64,000 nucleotides of DNA from Variovorax sp. KK3 (GTDB lineage Bacteria; Pseudomonadota; Gammaproteobacteria; Burkholderiales; Burkholderiaceae_C), in the NCBI RefSeq assembly GCF_001984055.1, contig NZ_LYVO01000016.1, positions 36,127-100,126 of the forward strand. The letters run 5' to 3'. Shown one piece after another: positions 17,436 to 24,954 of this stretch. A program made the position numbers and the translations under genes. The notes beneath the pieces were generated by a model. The model had not been told where the DNA came from and ran no database searches. It saw only the letters and a list, made by a program, of their open reading frames with translations. Each line of letters opens with the position of its first letter. The stretch's first letter is position 1.

Positions 17436-17978
17436 TCACTTTTCACCTCCGCGCGATTCATCGCCTTGCAGGTATTCGCGCAAGAGAGCCCGACCGCGAT
17501 GAATACGGCTCTTGCATGCCTCGCGGGTGATTCGCAAGCGATTTGCCGCCTCGGCGATGGTCAGCTGCTCCATGTCGCGCAGCAGGATCACTTCACGGTA
17601 GATCTCCGGTAGCGACTCCAGCGCATGGACGACGTCGATGCGCAACTCGTCCTTCGGCACCTGCGCAAAGTGCTCGGCCTCGTGTCGCTCCGTCAGTTCT
17701 TCCGCACCCCGTATCAGCGCCAGCGCTGGGAGCATGCACAACCGGGTGACCACACGGAATATCCAGCCCGCGATGGCCAGAGGATCGCGCACACTGCCCA
17801 GGCGGCGATAAAGCACGATCAGCGCTTCCTGAACGACGTCCTCAATGGCCGTCGTGCGATGGCACTGGTGCCTGGCATAGCGGCGGATGTCGGGTTGCAG
17901 TTCGCGCAGCATCTTCTCCAGAGCGACTGGATCGCCGGCCTGGGCGGCGGCAAACAGGGCTGCATCGACCCGGATCAC
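17436..17978 (-). CDS. ECF-type RNA polymerase sigma factor
   Basis: The protein has 180 residues from the GTG at 17978. Sigma region 2 is seen in PDIRRYARHQCHRTTAIEDVVQEALIVLYRRL with AIAGWIFRVVTRL, and region 4 in VVHALESLPEIYREVILLRDMEQLTIAEAANRLRITREACKSRIHRGRALL. I chose the GTG because it overlaps the TGA of the preceding DUF2892 gene (GTGA), the usual form of translational coupling; an ATG at 18017 would overlap that gene by 43 bp. No anti-sigma factor gene is adjacent. Between regions 2 and 4 there is a short linker with no extra domain. Target promoters are unknown. Confidence 0.88.
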   Translation of the reverse strand: MIRVDAALFAAAQAGDPVALEKMLRELQPDIRRYARHQCHRTTAIEDVVQEALIVLYRRLGSVRDPLAIAGWIFRVVTRLCMLPALALIRGAEELTERHEAEHFAQVPKDELRIDVVHALESLPEIYREVILLRDMEQLTIAEAANRLRITREACKSRIHRGRALLREYLQGDESRGGEK

Positions 17979-18187
17979 CTTGGACTTTCCAACAGCTTGC
18001 GGCCCACCATGGCACACGCGGGACAGAAGCCGATCAGCCCGGTCAGCGCCGTCAGCACGCCACTCGCAGCAAACACCAGGCCGAGCAACGTCGGACCGAT
18101 CTGCGTGAGTGAGCAGGCCACCATCAACGCACCACCGATCACCCGCGCCCAGCGTTCCTTGAGACCCACGTTCTTGCGGTAAAACAT
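17975..18187 (-). CDS. DUF2892 (YgaP-like transmembrane) protein
   Basis: The protein has 70 residues with two transmembrane helices in the DUF2892 pattern: KNVGLKERWARVIGGALMVACSL, GPTLLGLVFAASGVLTALTGLIGFCPACAM. The CPAC pair at the membrane edge is conserved in many members, which are often fused to rhodanese domains (YgaP) that act in sulfur or cyanide metabolism. Here the membrane part stands alone. Its stop overlaps the GTG start of the sigma-factor gene, so this small membrane protein and the sigma factor are likely made together; a sensing role upstream of the sigma factor is possible but only inferred. Confidence 0.85.
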   Translation of the reverse strand: MFYRKNVGLKERWARVIGGALMVACSLTQIGPTLLGLVFAASGVLTALTGLIGFCPACAMVGRKLLESPR

Positions 18188-18290
18188 CTCGTCACCCCGA
18201 ACTGCCCGATCACAGCGAGCATCGTAGACAAGGAGGGGCGTTTGGTCGAAAAGGATTCAATGGGTCGTCGAAGCGATAGCGACGGATTCT

Positions 18291-19412
18291 TCAGCCTCCG
18301 CCCGCCCCACCAGATGCTCTCTCTAGGCCACTCAAACTGCCGTTCCTCAGCAGGCGAACAAACTCCACCAAGGTAATCGCGACCGCAATCGCTATCAGGA
18401 CAAGCAACGGCATCAGTATTCGATTGTCCAAGAGGGCTTGGACAATCAAAACGCTGCCGAGAGGAAGAACGATGGCGGCGATTGTGGTGATAGCACCGAA
18501 CGCTGCGAACGCTCTGAAAATCCACGCCTCAAGACGGTTCCTTGTTTTCCAGGACTGGTAGGCGATCCATGGCTCGGAGTCGTCAATCTTGGCATCTCGG
18601 AGTTGATAAATGGCGTGAGCCAGACTCACAGCAACATACAGCGCCAGTATCCCGATCGCAATGCCGACCCAAGGCGAAAGCACCTCCACCTGAAGCACTG
18701 GGATCTTGATAACTTGCTCACGAAAGATCTTCAGGACCTTTCCATAGACGCCTTCTGCTTTGTCGCCAGGCACGAGCCACGGCGACGCAAGATAGATCAA
18801 CTGACTCTCAACTGCCGCAAGATCCAACGAGCCGTTCTCTTCGACTGGTTCGTCAGGCTTCTCTGCATTCTGCTGAACGAGGATCCACTTCTTGGAGGTC
18901 TTCTCTGCAACTCCAGTCCATTTGGTTTCACCATCGGCCAAGAGGACTCGATACACAATGCCAGGGCGAGCCAGCGACTCTAGCGAGTAACTTTGATAAG
19001 TTGTGGCGTTGGCTCCTGTGTACAACTTCTCCCAAGCCAACCGCTTTTCAATCAAGCTCGCCTCGCTTGCAGAAGGCTCCTTGTTTCGCGTAAACGAGAA
19101 GACTTGATCAGCCGATGTAAGCACCCCGCCTCTGACATCTTCTCCCTTGAATTCGTCCCTGATCACACCAAGAATCGAGCCGCTCCTCGGTGCCATCATG
19201 GGTGCAAGATCAAACTTGGCTTGGTGCTGGCCGCCGAGGCGGCCATCATTTCCAAACTCCGCTTTGATCAAGGCTGCAACGAATGCGCGCCGTTCGATGT
19301 CCTCAATGGTCTTGGCCAAGCGAACTGGCCCGGCAGTAAGGGTGATGGCCGTCAAGAAGATGACGAGCCCGGCGACGGAAAGCCCTTTGATGCGCTTGAT
19401 CTGTTCTTTCAT
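18291..19412 (-). CDS. Membrane protein of unknown function, lower GC
   Basis: The protein has 373 residues from the ATG at 19412, which begins MKEQIKRIKGLSVAGLVIFL, a typical membrane-anchor start; the frame extends 55 residues further up but that part does not look protein-like. One N-terminal helix is followed by about 230 periplasmic residues, then three C-terminal helices (VGIAIGILALYVAVSLAHAI, FAAFGAITTIAAIVLPLGSVL, LMPLLVLIAIAVAITLVEF). I do not recognise a family. Base composition is visibly lower in GC than both sides and codons use more A/T-ending forms, which suggests acquisition from elsewhere. It is flanked by the sigma-factor operon and the arsenic operon. Confidence 0.72.
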   Translation of the reverse strand: MKEQIKRIKGLSVAGLVIFLTAITLTAGPVRLAKTIEDIERRAFVAALIKAEFGNDGRLGGQHQAKFDLAPMMAPRSGSILGVIRDEFKGEDVRGGVLTSADQVFSFTRNKEPSASEASLIEKRLAWEKLYTGANATTYQSYSLESLARPGIVYRVLLADGETKWTGVAEKTSKKWILVQQNAEKPDEPVEENGSLDLAAVESQLIYLASPWLVPGDKAEGVYGKVLKIFREQVIKIPVLQVEVLSPWVGIAIGILALYVAVSLAHAIYQLRDAKIDDSEPWIAYQSWKTRNRLEAWIFRAFAAFGAITTIAAIVLPLGSVLIVQALLDNRILMPLLVLIAIAVAITLVEFVRLLRNGSLSGLERASGGAGGG

Positions 19413-19762
19413 CTCGAAGCCTCCAGTGGCGGAACCGGTTGACACTGCCGCCGTGCACTCTGATTGAACGCTGAGCCGTTCCGTGCGCGCACGGGATGAG
19501 TCACACGCGAGCCTATACAAGGCTGAAGCGACAAGGGTTCGGGCTTTCCCCTCATCAATCGAAGGGAGGCGAGGCACGGAATGACGATCCTAGGCCTGAC
19601 AACGAGGAATCGCTTCACCCCAACGCCATTCAAGTCGTGAGGCTGTCCTCGCCGACTGTCATTCTTTCGATGGGCTGGTCCCGCTTGCGCGACACCAGTA
19701 TCGTGTCTACCCAATGCCGACTCCGATCTTCAGGAGTGGCAAGAGGCGAAGCTAGAGCAGCT
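19413..19762. other. 350-bp intergenic stretch without a recognisable gene
   Basis: This stretch lies between the start of the lower-GC membrane protein and the end of the MFS gene of the arsenic operon. I see no protein with codon use or composition like its neighbours, no tRNA and no strong hairpin. It should contain the promoter of the membrane-protein gene, but I cannot pick a convincing one. Confidence 0.6.
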
Positions 19763-20971
19763 TCAGTTGCTGGATGCGCCGCGCGGGGCGTGCAGCCGTT
19801 CCTCGTCTTCACCCGCCCGGAGCATCATCAGCGCGGCGAAGGCGATAGCGCCAAGGCCGCCAGAAAGCCAGAGTGCGCCGGCGCCCCATCGGTCCAGGCA
19901 AAGCCCGAAAAGCCACGGCGACAGTGCCTGTGCGATCCGGGCAGGAACCATGAGCAGCCCCTGCCTCGCTCCGTAGCCCTGCGGCCCGAAGAGCACCAGG
20001 GGCAGGGTGCCTTTGGCAATCGTCAGGATGCCATTGCCCGCACCGTGGAAAATCACGAACACAGCCGCCATTGGCGCACCGGCCAGCGCGAGGAGCGCAG
20101 CGCCTGCAGGGTGCATGAGCGTCGCCAAGCGCGCGGAAAGAAGCGGGTGGACTTTCCGCAGCACGCTGAACTCCAGGATTCGCGCGCCGACTTGGGCTGG
20201 GCCGACCAACGCGCCGAAGGCCACGGCCGCTGCGAGCGTGGCCCCGCCGGCCATCAGAAGCCTGGGGAGGTGTGCAGCCATCGCAGTGCTGATGAACCAG
20301 GTGATGGCGAACACCACGGCGAGCAGCAGCGATGCCTTGAGCGGGCTGCTCGCGTTCGAGTATTTCCCGACGCTGGCGATCGGGTCACTGTCTGCGCTCG
20401 GCGCCGCGGCAGCTGTTGGCAGCAGCCAGTTCAACGGCAGCGCAAGGAAGACGTGCAGCGCGGCCCATCCGAAGCATGCGCCCCTCCATCCAAACTGCGA
20501 CTCGAGGAATGTGGAAAGAGGCCATCCCACAGTGCTGGCGAACCCGGCGATGAGTGTGATGCCGGTAATCGCACCGCGCGAATCCCGGCCGTAGAGCCGC
20601 ACCAGGCCCGCGAAGGCGGCTTCGTAGAGCCCGCTTCCCATGCCGACCCCCAGGATCGCCCAGGCGAGCAGAAGCCCGACGATGCCGTTCGCCGACCCAA
20701 GGAGCACCAGGCCGGCGGCGAAGACCAGATTGGTTGTCATCAGCACGGGCCGGCCGCCCCATCGATCGATGCATCGCCCTGCATAGGGGCCGAGCAGCGC
20801 AGAAATGACCAACGCGAAGGAGAACGCGGCGAAGACCGTGGGCGTCTGCAGGTCGAGGTCCGTCGCCATCGGCGCGGCCAGCATGGCGGGCAGGTAGTAC
20901 GACGACGCCCATGCCAGCGTCTGCGTGGTGCCGAGCGCCACAACGACGCTGGAACGGTTCGAGAGAGGCAT
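19763..20971 (-). CDS. MFS transporter of the arsenic operon
   Basis: The protein has 402 residues and twelve predicted transmembrane helices. The loop 2-3 motif of major facilitators is visible as GPYAGRCIDRWGGRPVL near residue 65, with a mirrored LFGLCLDRWGAGAL in the second half. Its ATG overlaps the TGA of arsH by one base (TGATG), so it is translated with the arsenic genes. MFS proteins in ars operons include ArsJ and ArsK, and others of unknown specificity; this one lacks the gapdh partner expected for ArsJ. Export of trivalent or methylated arsenicals is a reasonable inference. It is the last gene of the operon. Confidence 0.85.
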   Translation of the reverse strand: MPLSNRSSVVVALGTTQTLAWASSYYLPAMLAAPMATDLDLQTPTVFAAFSFALVISALLGPYAGRCIDRWGGRPVLMTTNLVFAAGLVLLGSANGIVGLLLAWAILGVGMGSGLYEAAFAGLVRLYGRDSRGAITGITLIAGFASTVGWPLSTFLESQFGWRGACFGWAALHVFLALPLNWLLPTAAAAPSADSDPIASVGKYSNASSPLKASLLLAVVFAITWFISTAMAAHLPRLLMAGGATLAAAVAFGALVGPAQVGARILEFSVLRKVHPLLSARLATLMHPAGAALLALAGAPMAAVFVIFHGAGNGILTIAKGTLPLVLFGPQGYGARQGLLMVPARIAQALSPWLFGLCLDRWGAGALWLSGGLGAIAFAALMMLRAGEDEERLHAPRGASSN

Positions 20972-21705
20972 CAGATGGCCGAGCGCAAGTTGACCCGCTT
21001 CGAAAGCTGCTCTGCGCTCTCCTTGCGCTCGCTGTACCGGTCCACCAGATAGGCGGCCGATCCTCGCGTCATCAGTGTGAACTTGACCAGCTCTTCCATC
21101 ACGTCGACGACCCGGTCGTAGAACGAAGAGGGTTTCATGCGTCCCTGCTCGTCGAATTCCAGGAACGCCTTGGCGACCGACGACTGGTTGGGGATCGTGA
21201 TCATGCGCATCCAGCGGCCAAGCACGCGCAACTGGTTTACCGCGTTGAATGACTGGGAGCCTCCCGATACTTCCATCACGGCCAACGTCTTCCCCTGCGT
21301 TGGGCGAACCGCGCCGACGGACAGCGGAATCCAATCAATCTGCGCCTTCATGATCCCCGTCATCGCCCCGTGGCGTTCGGGCGAAGTCCAGACCATGCCT
21401 TCTGACCACTGCGCCAGCGCGCGCAGTTCCTGGACCTTGGGATGACTCTCGGGCGCGTCATCGGGCAACGGTAGTCCTCGGGGGTCAAAGACCCTCGGCT
21501 CGGCACCCATGGCGTGCAGCAGGCGGGCTGCTTCTTCGGTCAGCAGGCGGCTGAAGGAACGCTCGCGCGCGGAGCCGTACAACAGCAGGATTCTCGGCGG
21601 GTGAGTGGGGCGATGCGCCGGGATCAGTTTGCCAACAGTGGGAACTTGAAGAAGAGCCTCGTCGACGTTTGGCAGCTCAGGATTCATACCAATCACGGGA
21701 TGCAT
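20971..21705 (-). CDS. arsH: ArsH, NADPH-dependent FMN organoarsenical oxidoreductase
   Basis: The protein has 244 residues. The flavodoxin-like FMN-binding loop is [23 protein letters not shown] (about residues 40-62), and the further ArsH signatures [24 protein letters not shown] and [24 protein letters not shown] are intact. ArsH oxidises trivalent methyl and aromatic arsenicals to the less toxic pentavalent forms and also reduces some dyes and metals. I keep the ATG at 21705 because AAGGTGG stands just before it; this makes a 29-bp overlap with acr3. A second Met at 21687 lacks a ribosome-binding site. The length equals that of characterised ArsH proteins. Confidence 0.95.
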   Translation of the reverse strand: MHPVIGMNPELPNVDEALLQVPTVGKLIPAHRPTHPPRILLLYGSARERSFSRLLTEEAARLLHAMGAEPRVFDPRGLPLPDDAPESHPKVQELRALAQWSEGMVWTSPERHGAMTGIMKAQIDWIPLSVGAVRPTQGKTLAVMEVSGGSQSFNAVNQLRVLGRWMRMITIPNQSSVAKAFLEFDEQGRMKPSSFYDRVVDVMEELVKFTLMTRGSAAYLVDRYSERKESAEQLSKRVNLRSAI

Positions 21706-22735
21706 TCACCACCTTCACTACCGCCAACATGATGGGAACTTCGATCAACACGCCCACGACGGTCGCCAGCGCGGCACCCGAATGGAAGCCGAAGAGGCTG
21801 ATGGCGGCAGCCACGGCCAGCTCGAAGAAGTTGGATGCGCCGATCAGCGCAGAAGGACAGGCGATGCTGTGCTTCTCGCCCACCTTGCGGTTGAGCCAGT
21901 AGGCCAGCCCTGAGTTGAAGACCACCTGGATCAGGATCGGCACGGCCAGCATCGCGATGACGAGCGGCTGGTCGATGATCGCGCGGCCCTGGAATGCAAA
22001 AAGCAGCACGAGCGTCAGCAGCAGTGCCGCGATGGACCATGGCCCGATGCGATGCATCACGCGTTCGGATTCGGCAGGGCCTGCTTTCAGCAGTCGCCGA
22101 CGCCAGAGCTGCGCAAAGATGACCGGCAGCACGATGTAGAGCACCACCGAGGTGATCAGTGTGTCCCAGGGCACGGCAATCGCGGACATGCCGAGCAGCA
22201 GGGCCACGATCGGCGCAAAGGCGAACACCATGATGGCGTCGTTGAGTGCCACCTGAGACAGAGTGAAGACGGGATCCCCGCCGGTCAGCCGGCTCCGCAC
22301 GAAGACCATGGCGGTGCACGGCGCGGCGGCCAGCAGGATCAGGCCTGCGACGTAGCTGTCGAGTTGCTCGGCCGGCAGGTGGCCCGCGAAGACCTGGCGC
22401 ACGAAGAGCCAAGCCAGGAACGCCATCGAGAATGGCTTGACGGCCCAGTTGATAAAGAGCGTGACGCCGATGCCGCGCCAGTGGTTCCCGACGTTCGCGA
22501 GGGCCGCGAAGTCGACTCTCAGCAGCATCGGGATGATCATGGCCCAGATGAGTAAGCCCACCGGGATGTTGACCCGCGCGACCTCCAGCCGGCCCACCGC
22601 CTGGAAGACGTTGGGCAGCCATTGCCCGAGCGCAATGCCGACCACGATGCACAGGAACACCCAGACGGTCAGGTAGCGCTCGAAGACGCTCATGGAAGCC
22701 ACGCGTGCGGGCTTGCTGTCGATCACGGCACTCAT
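21677..22735 (-). CDS. acr3: Arsenite efflux permease Acr3
   Basis: The protein has 352 residues and ten predicted transmembrane helices. The Acr3 hallmark with the essential Cys is present in [19 protein letters not shown] (near residues 132-150), together with [18 protein letters not shown] and the later [18 protein letters not shown]. Acr3 exports arsenite (and sometimes antimonite) using the proton gradient. The usual tryptophan after MVFV is Arg here (FVRSRL), a small deviation from most homologues. It starts 9 bp after the second arsC gene and overlaps arsH at its end. Together with the two arsenate reductases it makes the core of the resistance operon. Confidence 0.95.
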   Translation of the reverse strand: MSAVIDSKPARVASMSVFERYLTVWVFLCIVVGIALGQWLPNVFQAVGRLEVARVNIPVGLLIWAMIIPMLLRVDFAALANVGNHWRGIGVTLFINWAVKPFSMAFLAWLFVRQVFAGHLPAEQLDSYVAGLILLAAAPCTAMVFVRSRLTGGDPVFTLSQVALNDAIMVFAFAPIVALLLGMSAIAVPWDTLITSVVLYIVLPVIFAQLWRRRLLKAGPAESERVMHRIGPWSIAALLLTLVLLFAFQGRAIIDQPLVIAMLAVPILIQVVFNSGLAYWLNRKVGEKHSIACPSALIGASNFFELAVAAAISLFGFHSGAALATVVGVLIEVPIMLAVVKVVNASRDWYES

Positions 22736-22744
22736 TGGCGGCTA

Positions 22745-23242
22745 TCAGTTCGAGGAAATTCGCTGCAGATGAGCCTGCAACTCGTCGTTGCTCATCTCGT
22801 CCAGGCGGTCGAGCTGGACCAACTGCAGCATGCGGTAGCCCAGGGCTTGGCGGGTCAGCTCGAAGGCCTGCCGCTTGGCCTCGTCACCCCCCGTCGCGTT
22901 CGAAGGATCGGGGTATCCCCAGTGCACCTTGACCGGGGTGCCGGGCCAGTAGGGGCAGACTTCCGCGGCCGCGCTGTCGCACACGGTAATGACGGCGCGC
23001 ATCTGGGGTGCATCAGGCGAAGCGAACTCGTCCCAGCTCTTGCTGCGGTAGCTTGAAGTGTCAACGCCTGCCCCCTGCAGCGCTTCGATTGCGAACGGGT
23101 TGATACGCCCGCTCGGGCTGCTGCCGGCGCTGAAGGCCCGGACGTCCTTGCCGAGCTTCTTCGCCCAGTGGTTCAGCATGCCCTCGGAGAGCACACTGCG
23201 CGCCGAGTTGTGCGTGCAGAGGATCAGGATGTTCGTCGTCAC
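22745..23242 (-). CDS. arsC: Arsenate reductase ArsC (LMW-phosphatase type), second copy
   Basis: The protein has 165 residues. The phosphatase-like P-loop CTHNSARS (CX5R, residues 9-16) gives the nucleophilic Cys9, and the later Cys residues VCDSAAAEVCPYWPG fit the redox relay of the thioredoxin or glutaredoxin coupled family. Further signatures are AFSAGSSPSGRINPFA and SYRSKSWDEF. The enzyme reduces arsenate to arsenite for export by Acr3. It overlaps the first arsC by four bases (ATGA). The two copies are clearly related in layout but differ at many positions, including the P-loop (CTHNSARS against CTGNSARS), so this is an old pair rather than a recent duplication. Confidence 0.95.
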   Translation of the reverse strand: MTTNILILCTHNSARSVLSEGMLNHWAKKLGKDVRAFSAGSSPSGRINPFAIEALQGAGVDTSSYRSKSWDEFASPDAPQMRAVITVCDSAAAEVCPYWPGTPVKVHWGYPDPSNATGGDEAKRQAFELTRQALGYRMLQLVQLDRLDEMSNDELQAHLQRISSN

Positions 23243-23736
23243 TTGAGCTTTCCGATCTCGCGCACTTCATGCTGGATCGCCATGCGTTCCAGCTTGGCCA
23301 TTGGCAGGGACAACATGAACTCCACTCGGCGTTTGAGCGTCACCGCGGTGTCCATGAAGGCGCGCTTTTTCTCTTCGTCGGTGCCTTCGACCGCGGCAGG
23401 GTCGGGCAGACCCCAGTGCGCGGTGATTGGCTGGCCAGGCCAGACGGGGCAGACCTCGCCGGCGGCCTGATCGCAGACCGTGATGACGAAGTCCATGGAC
23501 GCGGCTCCGTCTTTGGCGAACTCGCCCCAGCTCTTGCTGCGGTAGCCGACGTCTGGGATGTGCATGCTGCGCAGGGTTGCGAGTGCAAGAGGGTGCACTT
23601 CGCCTCTCGGATGGCTGCCCGCGGAGAAGGCTTTGAATCGGCCGTTGCCGAGCTGGTTCAGCAGGCCCTCGGCGAGCACGGAGCGTGCCGAGTTGCCCGT
23701 GCAGATGAAGAGCACGTTGTGGATGGTGTGGGTCAT
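23239..23736 (-). CDS. arsC: Arsenate reductase ArsC (LMW-phosphatase type), first copy
   Basis: The protein has 165 residues with the P-loop CTGNSARS (residues 12-19), AFSAGSHPRGEVHPLALATL, YRSKSWGEFA, and the Cys pair region VCDQAAGEVCPVWPG. It is the same family and length as the gene that follows, which it overlaps by ATGA. The C-terminal helix differs strongly from that of the second copy (LKRRVEFMLSLPMAKLERM here). Having two different reductases in one operon may extend the range of electron donors or arsenate levels. The start lies 7 bp after the arsI-like gene. Confidence 0.95.
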   Translation of the reverse strand: MTHTIHNVLFICTGNSARSVLAEGLLNQLGNGRFKAFSAGSHPRGEVHPLALATLRSMHIPDVGYRSKSWGEFAKDGAASMDFVITVCDQAAGEVCPVWPGQPITAHWGLPDPAAVEGTDEEKKRAFMDTAVTLKRRVEFMLSLPMAKLERMAIQHEVREIGKLK

Positions 23737-23743
23737 GGAGTTC

Positions 23744-24229
23744 TCAGCAGCAGGCCGATGCAGATTTGGCGGGGATGGAATGAGCGTTGACGCGAGGGGC
23801 AGATGGCGCGCAGCAGGCGCCGCCAGTCACCTCTGCCGCGGCGGCCGGGCGAGACTCACCGTAGATCTCAGCGCGTTCAAGGGTCCGGTAGTGTTCCCAC
23901 GCAATGCCTTGTGGGTCGGTGACCCAGTGCTTTTCACTGCGTGCGTAGCAGCAAACCGTCTCGCCCTCATCGAGCAGCGTTTGGTCGGCCGACTGGGCAC
24001 GCGCCTTCAACTCGGCGAGTTCGGCTTCGTCCTCGGCTTGGAAGCCGAGATGGTCGACGCCGCGGTCTGAACCACGCGTCGAAATTGCAAAGTTGACACG
24101 AGGGTCATCGAGCATCCATTTCGCATAGTCGGCCTCGATACGCGCGGGCTCTGTCGCGAAGAGCTTGGAGTAGAACGCGACGCTCTTGCCTGAGTCATCG
24201 ACATGCAGATGGACGTGGAAGCGCTTCAT
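23744..24229 (-). CDS. arsI: ArsI/CadI family metal-resistance glyoxalase-fold protein
   Basis: The protein has 161 residues. It has the vicinal-oxygen-chelate fold: FHVHLHVDDSGKSVAFYSKLF at the N-terminus and VDHLGFQAEDEAELAEL in the middle. A conserved vicinal Cys pair appears in VCCYARSEKHWVTDPQGIAWEHYRT, and two more Cys pairs lie in the C-terminal tail (GGACCAP and SACC). This matches the ArsI C-As lyase and CadI group; ArsI breaks the carbon-arsenic bond of trivalent methylarsenicals and aromatic arsenicals. The ATG at 24229 starts the fold exactly. ArsI versus CadI cannot be settled by eye, but the operon context favours arsenic. Confidence 0.85.
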   Translation of the reverse strand: MKRFHVHLHVDDSGKSVAFYSKLFATEPARIEADYAKWMLDDPRVNFAISTRGSDRGVDHLGFQAEDEAELAELKARAQSADQTLLDEGETVCCYARSEKHWVTDPQGIAWEHYRTLERAEIYGESRPAAAAEVTGGACCAPSAPRVNAHSIPAKSASACC

Positions 24230-24239
24230 GATGTCGCCT

Positions 24240-24563
24240 TCAGCAGGCGCAATCGTTAGCGGTGGTAGGCAAGCAGGCTTCGCCCTGGCAGCAGTTCTCG
24301 GTGAGGTAACCGAGCAACGCATTCATGCGATCGAAGGCGGCGCGGTAGATGAGGTTTCGCCCCTGGCGCTCCTGTGAGACCAGGCCCGCATGCATCAGCT
24401 CCTTGAGATGGAATGACAGGCTGGTGGAGGGAACGGCAATCGCCTCGACCAAAGCGCTCGGCGTCAATCCTTCGGGACCCGCGACGACCAAGCACCGGAA
24501 TACCTGCAGGCGTACGGGTTGAGCCAGCGCAGCGAGGGATCGAACAACTTCATTTGCTTCCAT
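24240..24563 (-). CDS. arsR: ArsR family metalloregulatory repressor
   Basis: The protein has 107 residues with the ArsR/SmtB winged helix: VRSLAALAQPVRLQVFRCLVV, the recognition region SALVEAIAVPSTSLSFHLKELMHAGLV and the wing RQGRNLIYRAAF. Candidate arsenite ligands are at the C-terminus, ENCCQGEACLP and NDCAC; the ELCVCDL motif of the E. coli type is absent, so it belongs to a C-terminal-Cys type similar to that of Acidithiobacillus or Corynebacterium. It is the first gene of the operon and starts 10 bp before arsI. Its promoter seems to place the ATG near +1. It should repress the operon until arsenite or methylarsenite binds. Confidence 0.93.
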   Translation of the reverse strand: MEANEVVRSLAALAQPVRLQVFRCLVVAGPEGLTPSALVEAIAVPSTSLSFHLKELMHAGLVSQERQGRNLIYRAAFDRMNALLGYLTENCCQGEACLPTTANDCAC

Positions 24564-24598
24564 AGTTCAAAGATAGTTGGATAATTAAATCAATGCAA
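24564..24598 (-). promoter_or_regulatory. Candidate promoter/operator of the arsenic operon
   Basis: Read on the minus strand, TTGCAT (24598-24593) and TATCTT (24575-24570) are 17 bp apart and would serve as -35 and -10. Only six bases separate the -10 from the arsR ATG and no Shine-Dalgarno is visible. The AT-rich stretch also holds a direct repeat of ATAGTT (plus-strand positions 24562 and 24573) that could be part of the ArsR operator. Confidence 0.5.
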
Positions 24599-24625
24599 GC
24601 AGTTGCTGCCCCTTTTTGTGCTGTT

Positions 24626-24892
24626 TCAGCATCGGCTGTGCATCGAACCCCCCCTGCGTTCAAGTACCTGCCAACCCGCCTGAGTGATTTCACGAACCAC
24701 AACTCCCGGCTGAGGGAGTCCGCCTAGTGGATCGACTACGACCTTGACGATCGCTTCTACGAGACCGGCATGGACGAGAAAGCTGGCGTCCTTAAAGTCA
24801 CGGTCGTCGAGCAGCGTGAATGGAAAACGCTCGTGGGCGATGCAGTGCAGCAGCGTGATGGCGGAACGAGGAAGCGGTGATTCTTGGGACAT
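24626..24892 (-). CDS. Small hypothetical protein
   Basis: The protein would have 88 residues, soluble, with alternating hydrophobic segments (SAITLLHCIAHERFPFTLLDD, FLVHAGLVEAIVKVVVDP) and a C-terminal helix ITQAGWQVLERRGG. The last part resembles the end of small winged-helix or phage-type regulators, but I cannot name a family. It lies upstream of arsR on the same strand and downstream of the COG0523 GTPase gene with 62 bp between. Composition is like the surrounding coding DNA. I rate it as probably real because strand, codon use and protein-like pattern agree; the start is uncertain. Confidence 0.5.
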   Translation of the reverse strand: MSQESPLPRSAITLLHCIAHERFPFTLLDDRDFKDASFLVHAGLVEAIVKVVVDPLGGLPQPGVVVREITQAGWQVLERRGGSMHSRC

Positions 24893-24954
24893 CCGACGAG
24901 ACTACGCGGCGGTCGGAAATATCCCAAACTGGGATATCCAGCTTGAGCCACGGC

